A stretch of 7,685 nucleotides of DNA from UBA8437 sp003445035 (GTDB lineage: Bacteria; Planctomycetota; Planctomycetia; Planctomycetales; Planctomycetaceae), in NCBI GenBank assembly GCA_937901285.1, contig CALCHI010000081.1:1-7685 (forward strand), given 5' to 3'. The notes below the pieces were generated by a model. It made no database searches and was not told where the DNA came from. It saw only the letters and a list, made by a program, of their open reading frames with translations. Position 1 is the first letter of the stretch, and each line of letters begins with the position of its first letter. Both the position numbers and the translations under genes were made by a program. Below are positions 1 to 7,111 of this stretch, one piece after another.

Positions 1-1
1 G

Positions 2-2275
2 CTCGACGAGATCTCCAACGATATCACTCGTGAAACCCCCGCCTGTTTCGAGCCGACCATCGACTACGTGGTGACCAAGATCCCGAGATGGACGTTCGAG
101 AAATTTCCTGATGCCGATCCCGAGTTGACCGTCCAGATGAAATCGGTCGGCGAGACGATGGCGATCGGGCGGACCTTTCGCGAATCTCTGCAGAAGGCGT
201 TGCGGGGCCTGGAAATTGGGCATTTCGGTCTCGGTGGCGGCAAGAAGGATCTCTGGGGCACCGATCGACAGCCGACCACCGATCAGATCCAGCAGAAACT
301 CTCGGTCGCCAACGACGAGCGGATCTTTTTCCTGAGGTTCGCTTTCCTGGACGGGATGTCCGTGGAAGAGATCCGAGAACTGACCGGGATCGACCCGTGG
401 TTCCTGTACCAGTTGCGGCAATTGGTCGAATTCGAACGGCGGCTACGGGGGTACGATCGCCTGGAGAATGTGCCGGCTGAGGTGCTCCGCGAGGGCAAGC
501 GGAACGGGTTTTCCGATCAGCAGCTTGCCGGGTGGTGGGATACGAGTGAGAGCGAGGTGCGGAGTCATCGCCTGGGGCTGGGCATCGTGGCGACGTTCAA
601 GCAGGTCGATACGTGTGCGGCCGAGTTCGAGGCGTACACGCCGTACTACTATTCGACGTACGAGGACGAGGACGAGACACCGGATAACGAGGACGGCCAT
701 CCGCGGATCATGATTCTCGGTGGTGGTCCCAATCGGATCGGCCAGGGAATCGAGTTCGACTACTGCTGCTGCCAGGCCTCGTTCGCTCTCCGCGAACTGG
801 GAATCGAGAGCATCATGGTCAACTCGAATCCCGAAACGGTCTCGACCGACTACGACACTTCGGACCTGCTGTTCTTTGAGCCGCTGACGACCGAGGACGT
901 GCTCAACATCTGCGACCGGCTGAATCCCGACGGAGTGATCGTACAGTTTGGTGGCCAGACGCCGTTGAACCTGGCCCGGGGGCTCGAGGCTTCGGGAGTG
1001 ACGATCATCGGCACCAGCCCGGACATGATCGACGCGGCCGAGGATCGTGAACGGTTCCAGTCGATTCTTCGCCAGGCGGGCCTCCGCCAGCCGGCCAACG
1101 GAATCGCGACCAACGTCGAACAGGCCCGGGCGGTGGCCGACCAGGTCGGTTATCCCATCCTGGTTCGCCCCAGCTACGTGCTGGGTGGGCGGGCGATGGA
1201 GATCTGTTACGACGAGACGTCCCTGGTCCGGTACATGGCCGAGGCGGTCGAAGCGTCGCCGGACCATCCGGTGCTGATCGACAAGTTCCTCGAGGACGCG
1301 ATCGAGGTCGACGTTGATGCGATTGGGGACGGCCAGATGACCCTGGTCGGTGGCGTGATGGAGCACATCGAGGAAGCCGGGGTGCACTCGGGCGACTCGG
1401 CCTGCGCCCTGCCCCCCTACTCGCTGTCGGCAGAGATGATCGAGGAGATCAAGCAGGCGGCACGTCGGCTTTCCGAGGCACTGCAGGTTCGCGGGTTGAT
1501 GAATATCCAGTTTGCCGTGAAGGACAACAAGCTGTATGTGCTGGAGGTGAATCCACGGGCCAGCCGGACGGTGCCGTTCGTCTCCAAGTCCACCGGCATC
1601 TCGCTGGCCCGGGTGGCGGCGAAGGTGATGACCGGAGTGACACTCGCGGAACTGGGCGTGACGACCGAGATTGTTCCCGAGCACACGTCGGTCAAGGAGA
1701 GCGTCTTTCCGTTCAACCGGTTTGCCGGTGTCGATATCATCCTGGGGCCCGAGATGCGGTCGACCGGCGAAGTGATGGGGATCGACGAGTCGTTCGCCGT
1801 AGCGTTTGCCAAGAGCCAGCTGGCAGCCGGGAACGACCTGCCTCGCGAGGGGCGGGTGTTTATCAGCATGGCCAGCCCGCACAAGGCGGCGATGATTGAG
1901 CCGGCGCGTCGGCTCACGGACATGGGATTTCAGCTGGTGGCCACCGCGGGGACGGCCGAGGTTCTCCGCGAGGGAGAGGTTGAAGTCGAGGCGATCAAGA
2001 AGCTGGCGCAGGGTCGACCCAACCTGCTGGACTACCTCGCCAATGGCGACATCCAGTTCATCTTCAACACGCCCAACGGTAAGGGGGCCCGGACCGACGA
2101 GGGCAAGATCCGCGCTGCTGCGGTGGCCCACGGGGTGCCCTGCGTGACGACCGTTCCAGGGTGCCTGGCCGTGGTGCGGGCGCTCGAGGCGATGGTCGAG
2201 AACCCCGTGCCGCGTGTGCGGGCATTGCAGGACTGGATGAAAGCGGTCGCCGCCCAGGCATCAGGCGGCAAGTAA
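2..2275 (+). CDS. carB: Carbamoyl-phosphate synthase large subunit, 5'-truncated by the window edge
   Basis: CarB makes carbamoyl phosphate from bicarbonate, two ATP and ammonia channelled from the CarA glutaminase, feeding pyrimidine and arginine synthesis in the cytoplasm. The reading frame is already open at base 2 (LDEISNDIT...), so the ATG/GTG codons further in are not the start. About 320 N-terminal residues lie outside the window, judged against the usual ~1,070-residue length; 757 residues are present. In order they cover the end of the first ATP-grasp half, the oligomerisation domain (roughly bases 130-690), and the second ATP-grasp half. That half starts at RIMILGGGPNRIGQG (base 704), with RPSYVLGGRAMEI at 1166 and LEVNPRASRTVP at 1541. 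The C-terminal MGS-like allosteric domain runs from about 1850 and includes PNGKGARTDEGKIRAA from 2072. The catalytic half and allosteric domain are intact. A YCCCQ stretch stands where I recall E. coli having YCCVH; I attach no function to it. The stop is TAA. A small lipoprotein gene follows after 30 bases. Confidence 0.98.
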   Translation, partial: LDEISNDITRETPACFEPTIDYVVTKIPRWTFEKFPDADPELTVQMKSVGETMAIGRTFRESLQKALRGLEIGHFGLGGGKKDLWGTDRQPTTDQIQQKLSVANDERIFFLRFAFLDGMSVEEIRELTGIDPWFLYQLRQLVEFERRLRGYDRLENVPAEVLREGKRNGFSDQQLAGWWDTSESEVRSHRLGLGIVATFKQVDTCAAEFEAYTPYYYSTYEDEDETPDNEDGHPRIMILGGGPNRIGQGIEFDYCCCQASFALRELGIESIMVNSNPETVSTDYDTSDLLFFEPLTTEDVLNICDRLNPDGVIVQFGGQTPLNLARGLEASGVTIIGTSPDMIDAAEDRERFQSILRQAGLRQPANGIATNVEQARAVADQVGYPILVRPSYVLGGRAMEICYDETSLVRYMAEAVEASPDHPVLIDKFLEDAIEVDVDAIGDGQMTLVGGVMEHIEEAGVHSGDSACALPPYSLSAEMIEEIKQAARRLSEALQVRGLMNIQFAVKDNKLYVLEVNPRASRTVPFVSKSTGISLARVAAKVMTGVTLAELGVTTEIVPEHTSVKESVFPFNRFAGVDIILGPEMRSTGEVMGIDESFAVAFAKSQLAAGNDLPREGRVFISMASPHKAAMIEPARRLTDMGFQLVATAGTAEVLREGEVEVEAIKKLAQGRPNLLDYLANGDIQFIFNTPNGKGARTDEGKIRAAAVAHGVPCVTTVPGCLAVVRALEAMVENPVPRVRALQDWMKAVAAQASGGK

Positions 2276-2305
2276 CGGGCTCAGGAAACTGAAAGAGACG
2301 CAGAG

Positions 2306-2683
2306 ATGAAATCTCAAGTCGTTGCAGTTGCACTGGGGCTGTTGGCACTTGTCCTTGCGGGCTGCAACTCGCCGATCAACATGGCGTCACCACCACCGTC
2401 TGCAGTTGAGGTCGTCGTCGGCATGTTCCATGTCAAGTACATGGTCCAGACCGCGGACACCGAAGTGAATGAAGGGACTATGGATGCTACGCGGATTTCG
2501 TTTCATCCGAACTACATTCGCGTCGAGATTGTGCCGATGGGCAGCGGCAGGATCTTCCCGGTGGACCGATTGAGGGAATTCGGGTGGACTCCGATGATGG
2601 CCGAAACAGTTGTGCGCTTCAAGAAAGCCATCGCGACCTTCAAGAAGGCTTCTGAGTCGAGCTCCGAGTCGCCGGACGACTAG
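2306..2683 (+). CDS. Small predicted lipoprotein of unknown function
   Basis: The 125-residue product opens with Met-Lys, a hydrophobic stretch (VVAVALGLLALVLA) and a lipobox ending LAGC with Cys20. It should therefore be exported by Sec, cut by signal peptidase II and lipid-anchored. The mature part is about 105 residues, with a Pro-rich linker (SPPPSAVEV), a mixed strand-like region and a Ser/Glu/Asp-rich end (SSSESPDD). I recognise no domain. The start is fixed by the signal peptide. Only a weak purine run (AAGAGA, 2293-2298) precedes it, with AGGAAA further back at 2283. It begins 30 bases after carB on the same strand with no clear terminator between, so cotranscription is possible. Third codon positions look less GC-rich than in carB. 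Its TAG stop lies inside the CTAG shared with the convergent gene. The signal peptide makes it convincing as a gene; the function is unknown. Confidence 0.78.
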   Translation: MKSQVVAVALGLLALVLAGCNSPINMASPPPSAVEVVVGMFHVKYMVQTADTEVNEGTMDATRISFHPNYIRVEIVPMGSGRIFPVDRLREFGWTPMMAETVVRFKKAIATFKKASESSSESPDD

Positions 2684-3507
2684 CTGACGGGACGTTGCAG
2701 CTTGAGTGCCTTACAGAGACGGTCCACCCGTTGCTGGTCGCCGTCGGCGCCGGCGTGGTCGACCATCGGAATGGCCCGTCCGCCGGCCAACTCGCGGATC
2801 TCGTCGACCTGGATCTGAAGCTCGTCGGATCCGTCCGGGTCAGGAGCGTGTATCACGACCGCCGCTCCCAGCTCCTGCAGCCGATCGACAAGCGTGGTCA
2901 GTGTCGCGGCAAATCCCGGTCCGGTCGACGCCGTGGTTGAACCGATGACCAGATTGACCACGTCGGGATGAAATCGGCCCACTTGCCACTCGAGGTGTTC
3001 GAGGACCATCTTGATCGGTGAATCGGGCACCAGCGTGTTCACGACCACGTCAAGCGGCCGGCGGTAGGTGGTGCGGAGTTCGGCGGCGAACTGGTTGGGG
3101 AAGGCCGTTTCAACCGGTTCGTCTCCGCAGAAGACCCAGGTCGCCGGGCGCGGGCCCGACATCAGCTCGCGGATCGTCTCCAGGACGTCTTTCCGGTCGG
3201 GATCGTCATCTCCGGGATCAAAGGTTCGCAACTGCAGGGTGTCGTTTTCGGACCCATCCGGATTCCCTTCGGCCGATGTTCCATCTCCGATCAATTCGGG
3301 CACGGCTCGTCCAACCGCCTCCCCGGTTTGAACGCCGGCAAGATCCTTGCCCGCGCGCTCTTTCTGGTCACTGTCGGCAGCCCGTTGTGCTGTCCGCGCC
3401 AGCTTCCTCGCCCGCTTTTCCTCCTCCTCCGCGGCCGCCTGGATCACCAGCAGGCGACGTCGCGAACGCCCCGAATCTCCCAGTGGGAAGGAGGAATGAG
3501 ATGTCAT
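2680..3507 (-). CDS. SGNH/GDSL-hydrolase-like protein with missing catalytic residues (probable pseudoenzyme)
   Basis: This 275-residue protein has no signal peptide. Residues 1-60 are highly charged and probably helical (EEEEKRARKLARTAQRA), 61-115 look disordered, and 120-275 resemble an SGNH-type alpha/beta hydrolase. WVFCGDEPVE (124-133) sits where block I (GDS) belongs, with Glu130 in place of the catalytic Ser. DVVVNTLVPDSP (153-164) matches block II. RFHPDVVNLVIGSTTAS (178-194) matches block III, with GSTT replacing GxND. GAAVVIHAPDPD (214-225) is the next core strand. The final DxxH block is not recognisable (VDHAGADGDQQR). The fold call rests on spacing and strand pattern recalled from family members. 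Loss of the Ser, Asn and DxxH residues argues against hydrolase activity. The ATG at 3507 is chosen with a poor Shine-Dalgarno (GGGGTGAC). The gene is convergent with the lipoprotein gene and divergent from the membrane-protein gene. It could instead be an unrelated Rossmann-like protein. Confidence 0.72.
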   Translation of the reverse strand: MTSHSSFPLGDSGRSRRRLLVIQAAAEEEEKRARKLARTAQRAADSDQKERAGKDLAGVQTGEAVGRAVPELIGDGTSAEGNPDGSENDTLQLRTFDPGDDDPDRKDVLETIRELMSGPRPATWVFCGDEPVETAFPNQFAAELRTTYRRPLDVVVNTLVPDSPIKMVLEHLEWQVGRFHPDVVNLVIGSTTASTGPGFAATLTTLVDRLQELGAAVVIHAPDPDGSDELQIQVDEIRELAGGRAIPMVDHAGADGDQQRVDRLCKALKLQRPVS

Positions 3508-3542
3508 GGTGAGTCACCCCGGACCCGCGTGGTCCCGATCTG

Positions 3543-3571
3543 GACCGTCCTCACAGACGGTCGTCCTCACA
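3543..3571. repeat. Inverted repeat overlapping a direct repeat; candidate operator or leader hairpin
   Basis: GACCGTC (3543-3549) and GACGGTC (3556-3562) are perfect 7-bp inverted arms around the 6-base spacer CTCACA. CGTCCTCACA is repeated exactly at 3546-3555 and 3562-3571, a 16-base period. Both lie between divergent genes, 36-64 bases upstream of the minus-strand start. A dimeric-regulator binding site or a hairpin in the minus-strand leader would fit. There is no T-run, so an intrinsic terminator is unlikely. Confidence 0.4.
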
Positions 3572-3717
3572 AAGCATAGCCCGGAAATGTTGGTCGGGGC
3601 AGCGGTTGGGCCAACGAAAGTGGGTGGAGAGAGCCGATAGAGAGCGAATGAGCCCGTTGTGGGCTGTTCGAATCCGACGACGGCGGCGAGAACCGATCGA
3701 TCGGGCGTTCTGGAAAC

Positions 3718-3722
3718 AGGAG
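3718..3722 (+). promoter_or_regulatory. Ribosome binding site deciding the 3731 start
   Basis: AGGAG lies 8 bases before ATG 3731. Codons further upstream in the same frame have no such site. This favours 3731 over the longer reading from about 3659. Confidence 0.65.
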
Positions 3723-3730
3723 TGGGTGCG

Positions 3731-5014
3731 ATGGCCATGCGATTCGCCGGTGCACGCTGGCTGGATGAGCGACGACGGAGGCGGCTGGCAGTCGACCAGG
3801 AGTCACCAGAGACGGCCGAAGCGACGGCGGCTGTTGACGGTGGCGAGACGTCCCAGGTCCAATCGTCCAGGCCGGCGACCCTGAGTATCAGGATGGTTGT
3901 TCCTCGATCGGCGTGGGCGGTGTTGGCCTGGTCGCTGTTGTTGTTGGGAGCATGCGACGCCGTGATTGCGGCGGCGTGGTTCCAGGAGAGTGTCCCCGAA
4001 CTGTTCCGTAGTGCCCACAAGAGTGTGTTCGGTGTCGACACGCCGCACGCGGCGACGTGGACGGCCAGCGCCCTGCTGGTCGTGGCGGCACAGTTGGCAC
4101 TGGTGATCGGCTGGGTACGAGGCCATTGCCTGACCGACTTCGACGGGCGTTACCGGGCCTGGACCCGAGTGGCGATCAGCTGGTTGGTGATTGCCGGAAT
4201 CGTCGGCACCGGTGCCCACCAGGCGATTTCCCAGGTGCTGGTGTCACAGTTCGAGTTCGAGGGTGTCTGGCAGCGCGAGGTTCTTGCCTGGCTGCTGCCT
4301 TTGGCCGCGTTGGGTGCCAGTGTCATCCTGGTTATGGACGGCGAAATGAAGACCAGCCGTACGGCTCGCCTGCTGTTGTGGCTCTCGACCGCGACAGCCG
4401 TCGCGGGGCTGGTGCTGATCCTGGAACCGACGGTGATCAACGCGTCGGTGATCGAACTTTCCCCCCACATGGTGGCGTTCCTGAAGCTCGCTGCGATGGT
4501 CTCGGCCCCCGCCCTGATGGTCGTTTCGATGGGTGTGTTCCTCAGGCATGTTGTTCACGTTTCGCCCGAACCCGCTCCCCGCCGAAAGTGGCGATCGAAA
4601 AAGAGGATCTTCTCCGGGGAAGAGGACCAGCTGGTCGAAGACGAGGAACTGGTCGAAGAGGAGGAGCTGGTCGAAGAGGAGGAGCTGGTCGAAGAGGAGG
4701 AGCTGGTCGAAGAGGAGGAGTCTGCTGAGGAAGAGTCCACCGAAGAGGAGGAGTACGGCGAGGAGGAGCAGGAGGACGACGGGTACAGCGAAGTCGAGGA
4801 GCAGGAGGTCGAAGAAGACGACTACGCTTACTCGGAATACGACGACACGACTCGTAGCAGCTTTCAGGACGACGAGTCGCACTATCGGATTGACGACGTC
4901 GAGCCCTCATCGAACAACGTGTTTCCCGACCCCGAGGCCTTGAAGGGCCTGAGCAAGCGGGAGCGGCGTCGATTGCGGAAGCGTTGGCGGCAGCAGCAGC
5001 GACAGATGGACTAG
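3731..5014 (+). CDS. Six-helix membrane protein with acidic repeat tail, function unknown
   Basis: The 427-residue product has four parts. A cytoplasm-like Arg-rich N-terminus (residues 1-58, including DERRRRR) is followed by about six hydrophobic segments (roughly 60-83, 108-129, 147-167, 184-203, 212-233 and 248-271). A short basic linker comes next (RRKWRSKKR, 284-292). The tail (about 296-391) is dominated by Glu and Asp and includes five LVE(E/D)EE hexapeptides at 301-330. The last 20 residues turn strongly basic (KRERRRLRKRWR). By the positive-inside tendency, both termini are probably cytoplasmic. I recognise no enzyme or transporter motif. The acidic tail might bind a basic partner, nucleic-acid-binding protein or cations, and the basic end could fold back on it; this is inference. 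The gene ends in TAG, 17 bases from the convergent hslU stop. It begins after a divergent intergenic region with AGGAG 8 bases upstream. Confidence 0.85.
   Translation: MAMRFAGARWLDERRRRRLAVDQESPETAEATAAVDGGETSQVQSSRPATLSIRMVVPRSAWAVLAWSLLLLGACDAVIAAAWFQESVPELFRSAHKSVFGVDTPHAATWTASALLVVAAQLALVIGWVRGHCLTDFDGRYRAWTRVAISWLVIAGIVGTGAHQAISQVLVSQFEFEGVWQREVLAWLLPLAALGASVILVMDGEMKTSRTARLLLWLSTATAVAGLVLILEPTVINASVIELSPHMVAFLKLAAMVSAPALMVVSMGVFLRHVVHVSPEPAPRRKWRSKKRIFSGEEDQLVEDEELVEEEELVEEEELVEEEELVEEEESAEEESTEEEEYGEEEQEDDGYSEVEEQEVEEDDYAYSEYDDTTRSSFQDDESHYRIDDVEPSSNNVFPDPEALKGLSKRERRRLRKRWRQQQRQMD
4631..4720 (+). repeat. Five tandem 18-bp units encoding LVEEEE
   Basis: The unit CTGGTCGAAGAGGAGGAG occurs four times without change (4649-4720). 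It is preceded by one diverged copy, CTGGTCGAAGACGAGGAA (4631-4648). The period is a multiple of three, so copy-number change would keep the frame. Identity at silent positions suggests recent expansion by slippage or unequal recombination. The flanking Glu codons continue in a degenerate form to about 4780. Confidence 0.95.
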
Positions 5015-5026
5015 TAGCGCCCCGAA

Positions 5027-5040
5027 ATCCTCTAGAGGAT
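5027..5040. repeat. 14-bp perfect palindrome at the convergent gene junction
   Basis: ATCCTCTAGAGGAT equals its own reverse complement. It covers the hslU stop codon and the last bases of the 17-base gap to the membrane-protein gene. As RNA it could form only a 5-bp stem with a 4-base loop and has no T-run, so a terminator role is weak. No other terminator is visible between these converging genes. Confidence 0.4.
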
Positions 5041-6384
5041 GAATCGGCTGAGGTCCTCGTCGCGGGACACCTCTTCGAGAGCCGCCTGCACGTAGGTTTC
5101 GTCGATCTTCAGTGTCCCCTGCCCGTCCTCGGGTGCCTCGAAGCTGGCCGCTTCCAGCAGTCTCTCGAGAATCGTGTGCAGTCGTCGGGCACCGATGTTC
5201 TGGGTCGACTGGTTGACCTGGTAGGCGATGTTGGCGATCGCCGCGACCCCGCCCTTGGTGAACTTCAGCTTCACTCCGTCGGCGGCCAGCAGCGCCTCGT
5301 ACTGGCGGGTCAGGCTACTGGAGGGTTCGGTGAGTATCCGGACGAAGTCATCTTGAGTCAGGTCGTCGAGTTCGACGCGGATCGGGAACCGGCCCTGCAG
5401 TTCGGGCATCAGGTCACTGGGCCGCGAACGATGAAATGCTCCGGCGGCGATGAACAGGATGTGCTCGGTGTTGATCGACCCGTTGCGGGTCTGCACCGTG
5501 GTTCCTTCGATGATCGGCAACAGGTCCCGTTGCACGCCCTGGCGGCTGACATCGGCTCCGCCCTTGCCCGAATCCTCGGGCCCGCAGATCTTGTCCATCT
5601 CGTCGAGAAAGACGATCCCATTGTCGGTGGCCAGTCGAACGGCTTCTTCAGAGACCGCATCGTCATCGAGCAGTCCTTCGACTTCCTGCTCGATCAACAC
5701 CTTCCTGGCCTCCGAGACCGGCAGTTCGCGGTCGCTGCCCTGGCGTGGCATGAAACGCTCGAGCATGTTCTGGACGTCGAGGTCGACCTGTTCCAGGCCC
5801 ATGGTTGAGAAGACCTGGACGGGTGACTGTCGTTGTTCGACATGGACGTCGACGAGGCTGTCTTCGAGTTCCCCGTTGGCGAGCATCTTGCGGAATTTCT
5901 CACGAGTCCGTTCGTGCCGTTCGATGGCTTTGGTCTCCTCTTCGGGATCCTCCCCCGGTGTCCAGTCGGTCGGCGGCACCAGCATGTCCAGCAACCGTTC
6001 TTCGGCCTTGGCTGCGGCCTCCTCCTGGACTTCGGCCTGTTTCTGTTCTCGAACCATGTGGATCGCTGCGTCGACCAGGTCGCGGATCATGCTCTCGACA
6101 TCCCGCCCGTAGTACCCCACCTCGGTGTACTTCGATGCCTCGACTTTCACGAACGGGGCTCCGGTCAACTGGGCCAGCCGGCGGGTGATCTCGGTCTTGC
6201 CCACACCGGTGGGCCCGATCATCAGGATGTTCTTCGGCGTGACATCTCGCCGGAGGTCGTCGGGCAGCTGCTTCCATCGCCAGCGGTTTCGCAGCGCGAT
6301 GGCGACGGATCGCTTGGCGGCATCCTGGCCGATGATGTGTCGGTCGAGTTCGGCGACGATCTGCCGGGGGGTCAGTTCGGACAC
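5032..6384 (-). CDS. hslU: ATP-dependent protease ATPase subunit HslU (ClpY)
   Basis: HslU is the hexameric AAA+ unfoldase that threads substrates into the HslV peptidase in the cytoplasm. The 450-residue length fits the family. Visible motifs are Walker A GPTGVGKT (57-64), the pore loop GYYGRD (90-95), the inserted I-domain (about 110-240), and Walker B GIVFLDE (256-262). The conserved SGKGGADVSRQGVQRDLLPI region (272-291), the arginine-finger segment LQGRFP (329-334) and sensor-2 GARRL (398-402) follow. The C-terminus is DEDLSRFIL; this tail is known to dock between HslV subunits and activate them. The pore loop has Tyr-Tyr where E. coli, as I recall, has GYVG. GTG at 6384 is the start. It overlaps the end of hslV by 13 bases and has GAGGA 6 bases upstream inside hslV, so translation is likely coupled. 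The stop is TAG. Confidence 0.98.
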   Translation of the reverse strand: MSELTPRQIVAELDRHIIGQDAAKRSVAIALRNRWRWKQLPDDLRRDVTPKNILMIGPTGVGKTEITRRLAQLTGAPFVKVEASKYTEVGYYGRDVESMIRDLVDAAIHMVREQKQAEVQEEAAAKAEERLLDMLVPPTDWTPGEDPEEETKAIERHERTREKFRKMLANGELEDSLVDVHVEQRQSPVQVFSTMGLEQVDLDVQNMLERFMPRQGSDRELPVSEARKVLIEQEVEGLLDDDAVSEEAVRLATDNGIVFLDEMDKICGPEDSGKGGADVSRQGVQRDLLPIIEGTTVQTRNGSINTEHILFIAAGAFHRSRPSDLMPELQGRFPIRVELDDLTQDDFVRILTEPSSSLTRQYEALLAADGVKLKFTKGGVAAIANIAYQVNQSTQNIGARRLHTILERLLEAASFEAPEDGQGTLKIDETYVQAALEEVSRDEDLSRFIL

Positions 6385-6917
6385 GTCAGTTCCTCCACGA
6401 CCACCGCGTTGTTGGTGTACACGTCAATTTCCGAGGCAACGCCCAGGGCGGCTCGGACGATGTCGCCCGATGCCATCTCGGTGTGAGCCACCAGGGCGCG
6501 GGCGGCGGCGACGGCGTACTGGCCGCCAGAGCCGATGCCAAGGATCCCGTCGGATGGTTGGACGACATCGCCGTTACCGGTGACCAGCAGGCTGTCGGTG
6601 GGTCCGACAACGATCATCATCGCCTCCAGCCGTCGCAGCACGCGGTCGGTCCGCCAGTCGCGAGCCAATTCGGTGGCCGCGCGAGGAATGTTGCCCGGGA
6701 AGTCCTTCAACTTCGCCTCGAACCGCTCGAGCAACGCGAACGCGTCGGCGGTGCTGCCGGCGAAACCGACCAGGACCTGCCCGTCGAGCAACTTGCGGAT
6801 CTTGGTCGTGTCGGCCTTCAGCACCGTGTCGCCGTAGGTGACCTGGCCGTCACCGCCAATCGCCACGGTGTTGTCACGGCGAACCGCCAGGATGGTGGTC
6901 GAATGAGATTGTGGCAT
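6372..6917 (-). CDS. hslV: ATP-dependent protease peptidase subunit HslV (ClpQ)
   Basis: HslV is the threonine peptidase of the HslUV complex, related to proteasome beta subunits. The 181-residue protein reads MPQSHS-TTILAVRR. Thr7 should become the N-terminal nucleophile after removal of a six-residue leader. Asp23 and Lys39 fall at the expected mature positions 17 and 33. GDGQVTYGDTVLK (22-34), GFAGSTADAF (51-60) and GILGIGSGGQYA (124-135) are typical family motifs. The ATG at 6917 is chosen because homology begins directly after it. The frame stays open further upstream, but that extension is Pro/Arg-rich and unlike HslV. No Shine-Dalgarno precedes this ATG (the upstream mRNA is C-rich), so initiation is probably SD-independent. 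It is the first gene of the hslV-hslU operon, overlapping hslU by 13 bases. No CIRCE heat-shock repeat was found upstream. Confidence 0.97.
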   Translation of the reverse strand: MPQSHSTTILAVRRDNTVAIGGDGQVTYGDTVLKADTTKIRKLLDGQVLVGFAGSTADAFALLERFEAKLKDFPGNIPRAATELARDWRTDRVLRRLEAMMIVVGPTDSLLVTGNGDVVQPSDGILGIGSGGQYAVAAARALVAHTEMASGDIVRAALGVASEIDVYTNNAVVVEELTCPN

Positions 6918-6984
6918 GGAATCGGGGCGAGTGGGAGGGGGGGAAGAATCGGGCCGTGGACGGGCCACGCGGCCGTTCTCATCA

Positions 6985-7013
6985 ACCGTACCAGTCGATC
7001 GGGAGGGCGACAA
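6985..7013 (-). promoter_or_regulatory. Possible hslVU promoter
   Basis: On the minus strand TTGTCG (7013-7008) and TACGGT (6990-6985) are 17 bases apart. They match the sigma-70 consensus at four and three of six positions. Transcription would start near 6978, giving a leader of about 60 bases. The match is weak. Confidence 0.3.
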
Positions 7014-7039
7014 GCGGCGCCACGGGGAGGAGAATCCTG

Positions 7040-7069
7040 TTGCCGAGCGGGAAGCGGAGCCCCTAGAAT
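7040..7069 (+). promoter_or_regulatory. Sigma-70-like promoter of the selenoprotein gene
   Basis: TTGCCG (7040-7045) and TAGAAT (7064-7069) are separated by 18 bases and match consensus at four and five of six positions. The predicted transcript starts near 7076, about 36 bases before ATG 7112. It is the best promoter-like pair in this divergent region, and it faces away from hslV. Confidence 0.5.
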
Positions 7070-7094
7070 CACGTGCGGATTGGGATCGGGTAAG

Positions 7095-7101
7095 AAGGGA
7101 G
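7095..7101 (+). promoter_or_regulatory. Ribosome binding site for the selenoprotein gene
   Basis: AAGGGAG lies 10 bases before ATG 7112. It supports that start over the in-frame ATG at 7121, which would leave only two residues before the twin arginine. Confidence 0.6.
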
Positions 7102-7111
7102 CCTCGGATCG

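Larger units (their letters stand above)
3508..3730. other. Divergent intergenic region
   Basis: These 223 bases separate two genes transcribed away from each other, so both promoters should lie here. No sigma-70 pair stands out on the plus strand. On the minus strand TATGCT (complement of 3573-3578 region) is a possible -10 without a convincing -35. The only clear structure is the inverted and direct repeat at 3543-3571. The reading frame of the downstream gene stays open back to about 3659, but the strong ribosome site at 3718 places the start at 3731. Confidence 0.5.

Noticed and set aside
443..2131. A 562-codon open frame on the minus strand opposite carB
   Set aside because: It is entirely antisense to an unmistakable carB, and its translation (His/Arg/Gln-rich, no domain) is typical of GC-rich shadow frames.
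3659..3730. Upstream extension of the membrane protein to about 3659
   Set aside because: There is no ribosome site there, and AGGAG sits 8 bases before ATG 3731.
4244..4882. A minus-strand frame with FDQLLL repeats
   Set aside because: It is the antisense reading of the LVEEEE repeat. The plus-strand frame has the ribosome site, membrane segments and sensible start and stop.
5027..5040. Palindrome as an intrinsic terminator between the convergent genes
   Set aside because: The stem is only 5 bp once a loop is allowed, and no T-run follows on either strand.
4984..5808. A 274-codon plus-strand frame opposite hslU
   Set aside because: It is antisense to intact hslU and has no ribosome site or recognisable family.
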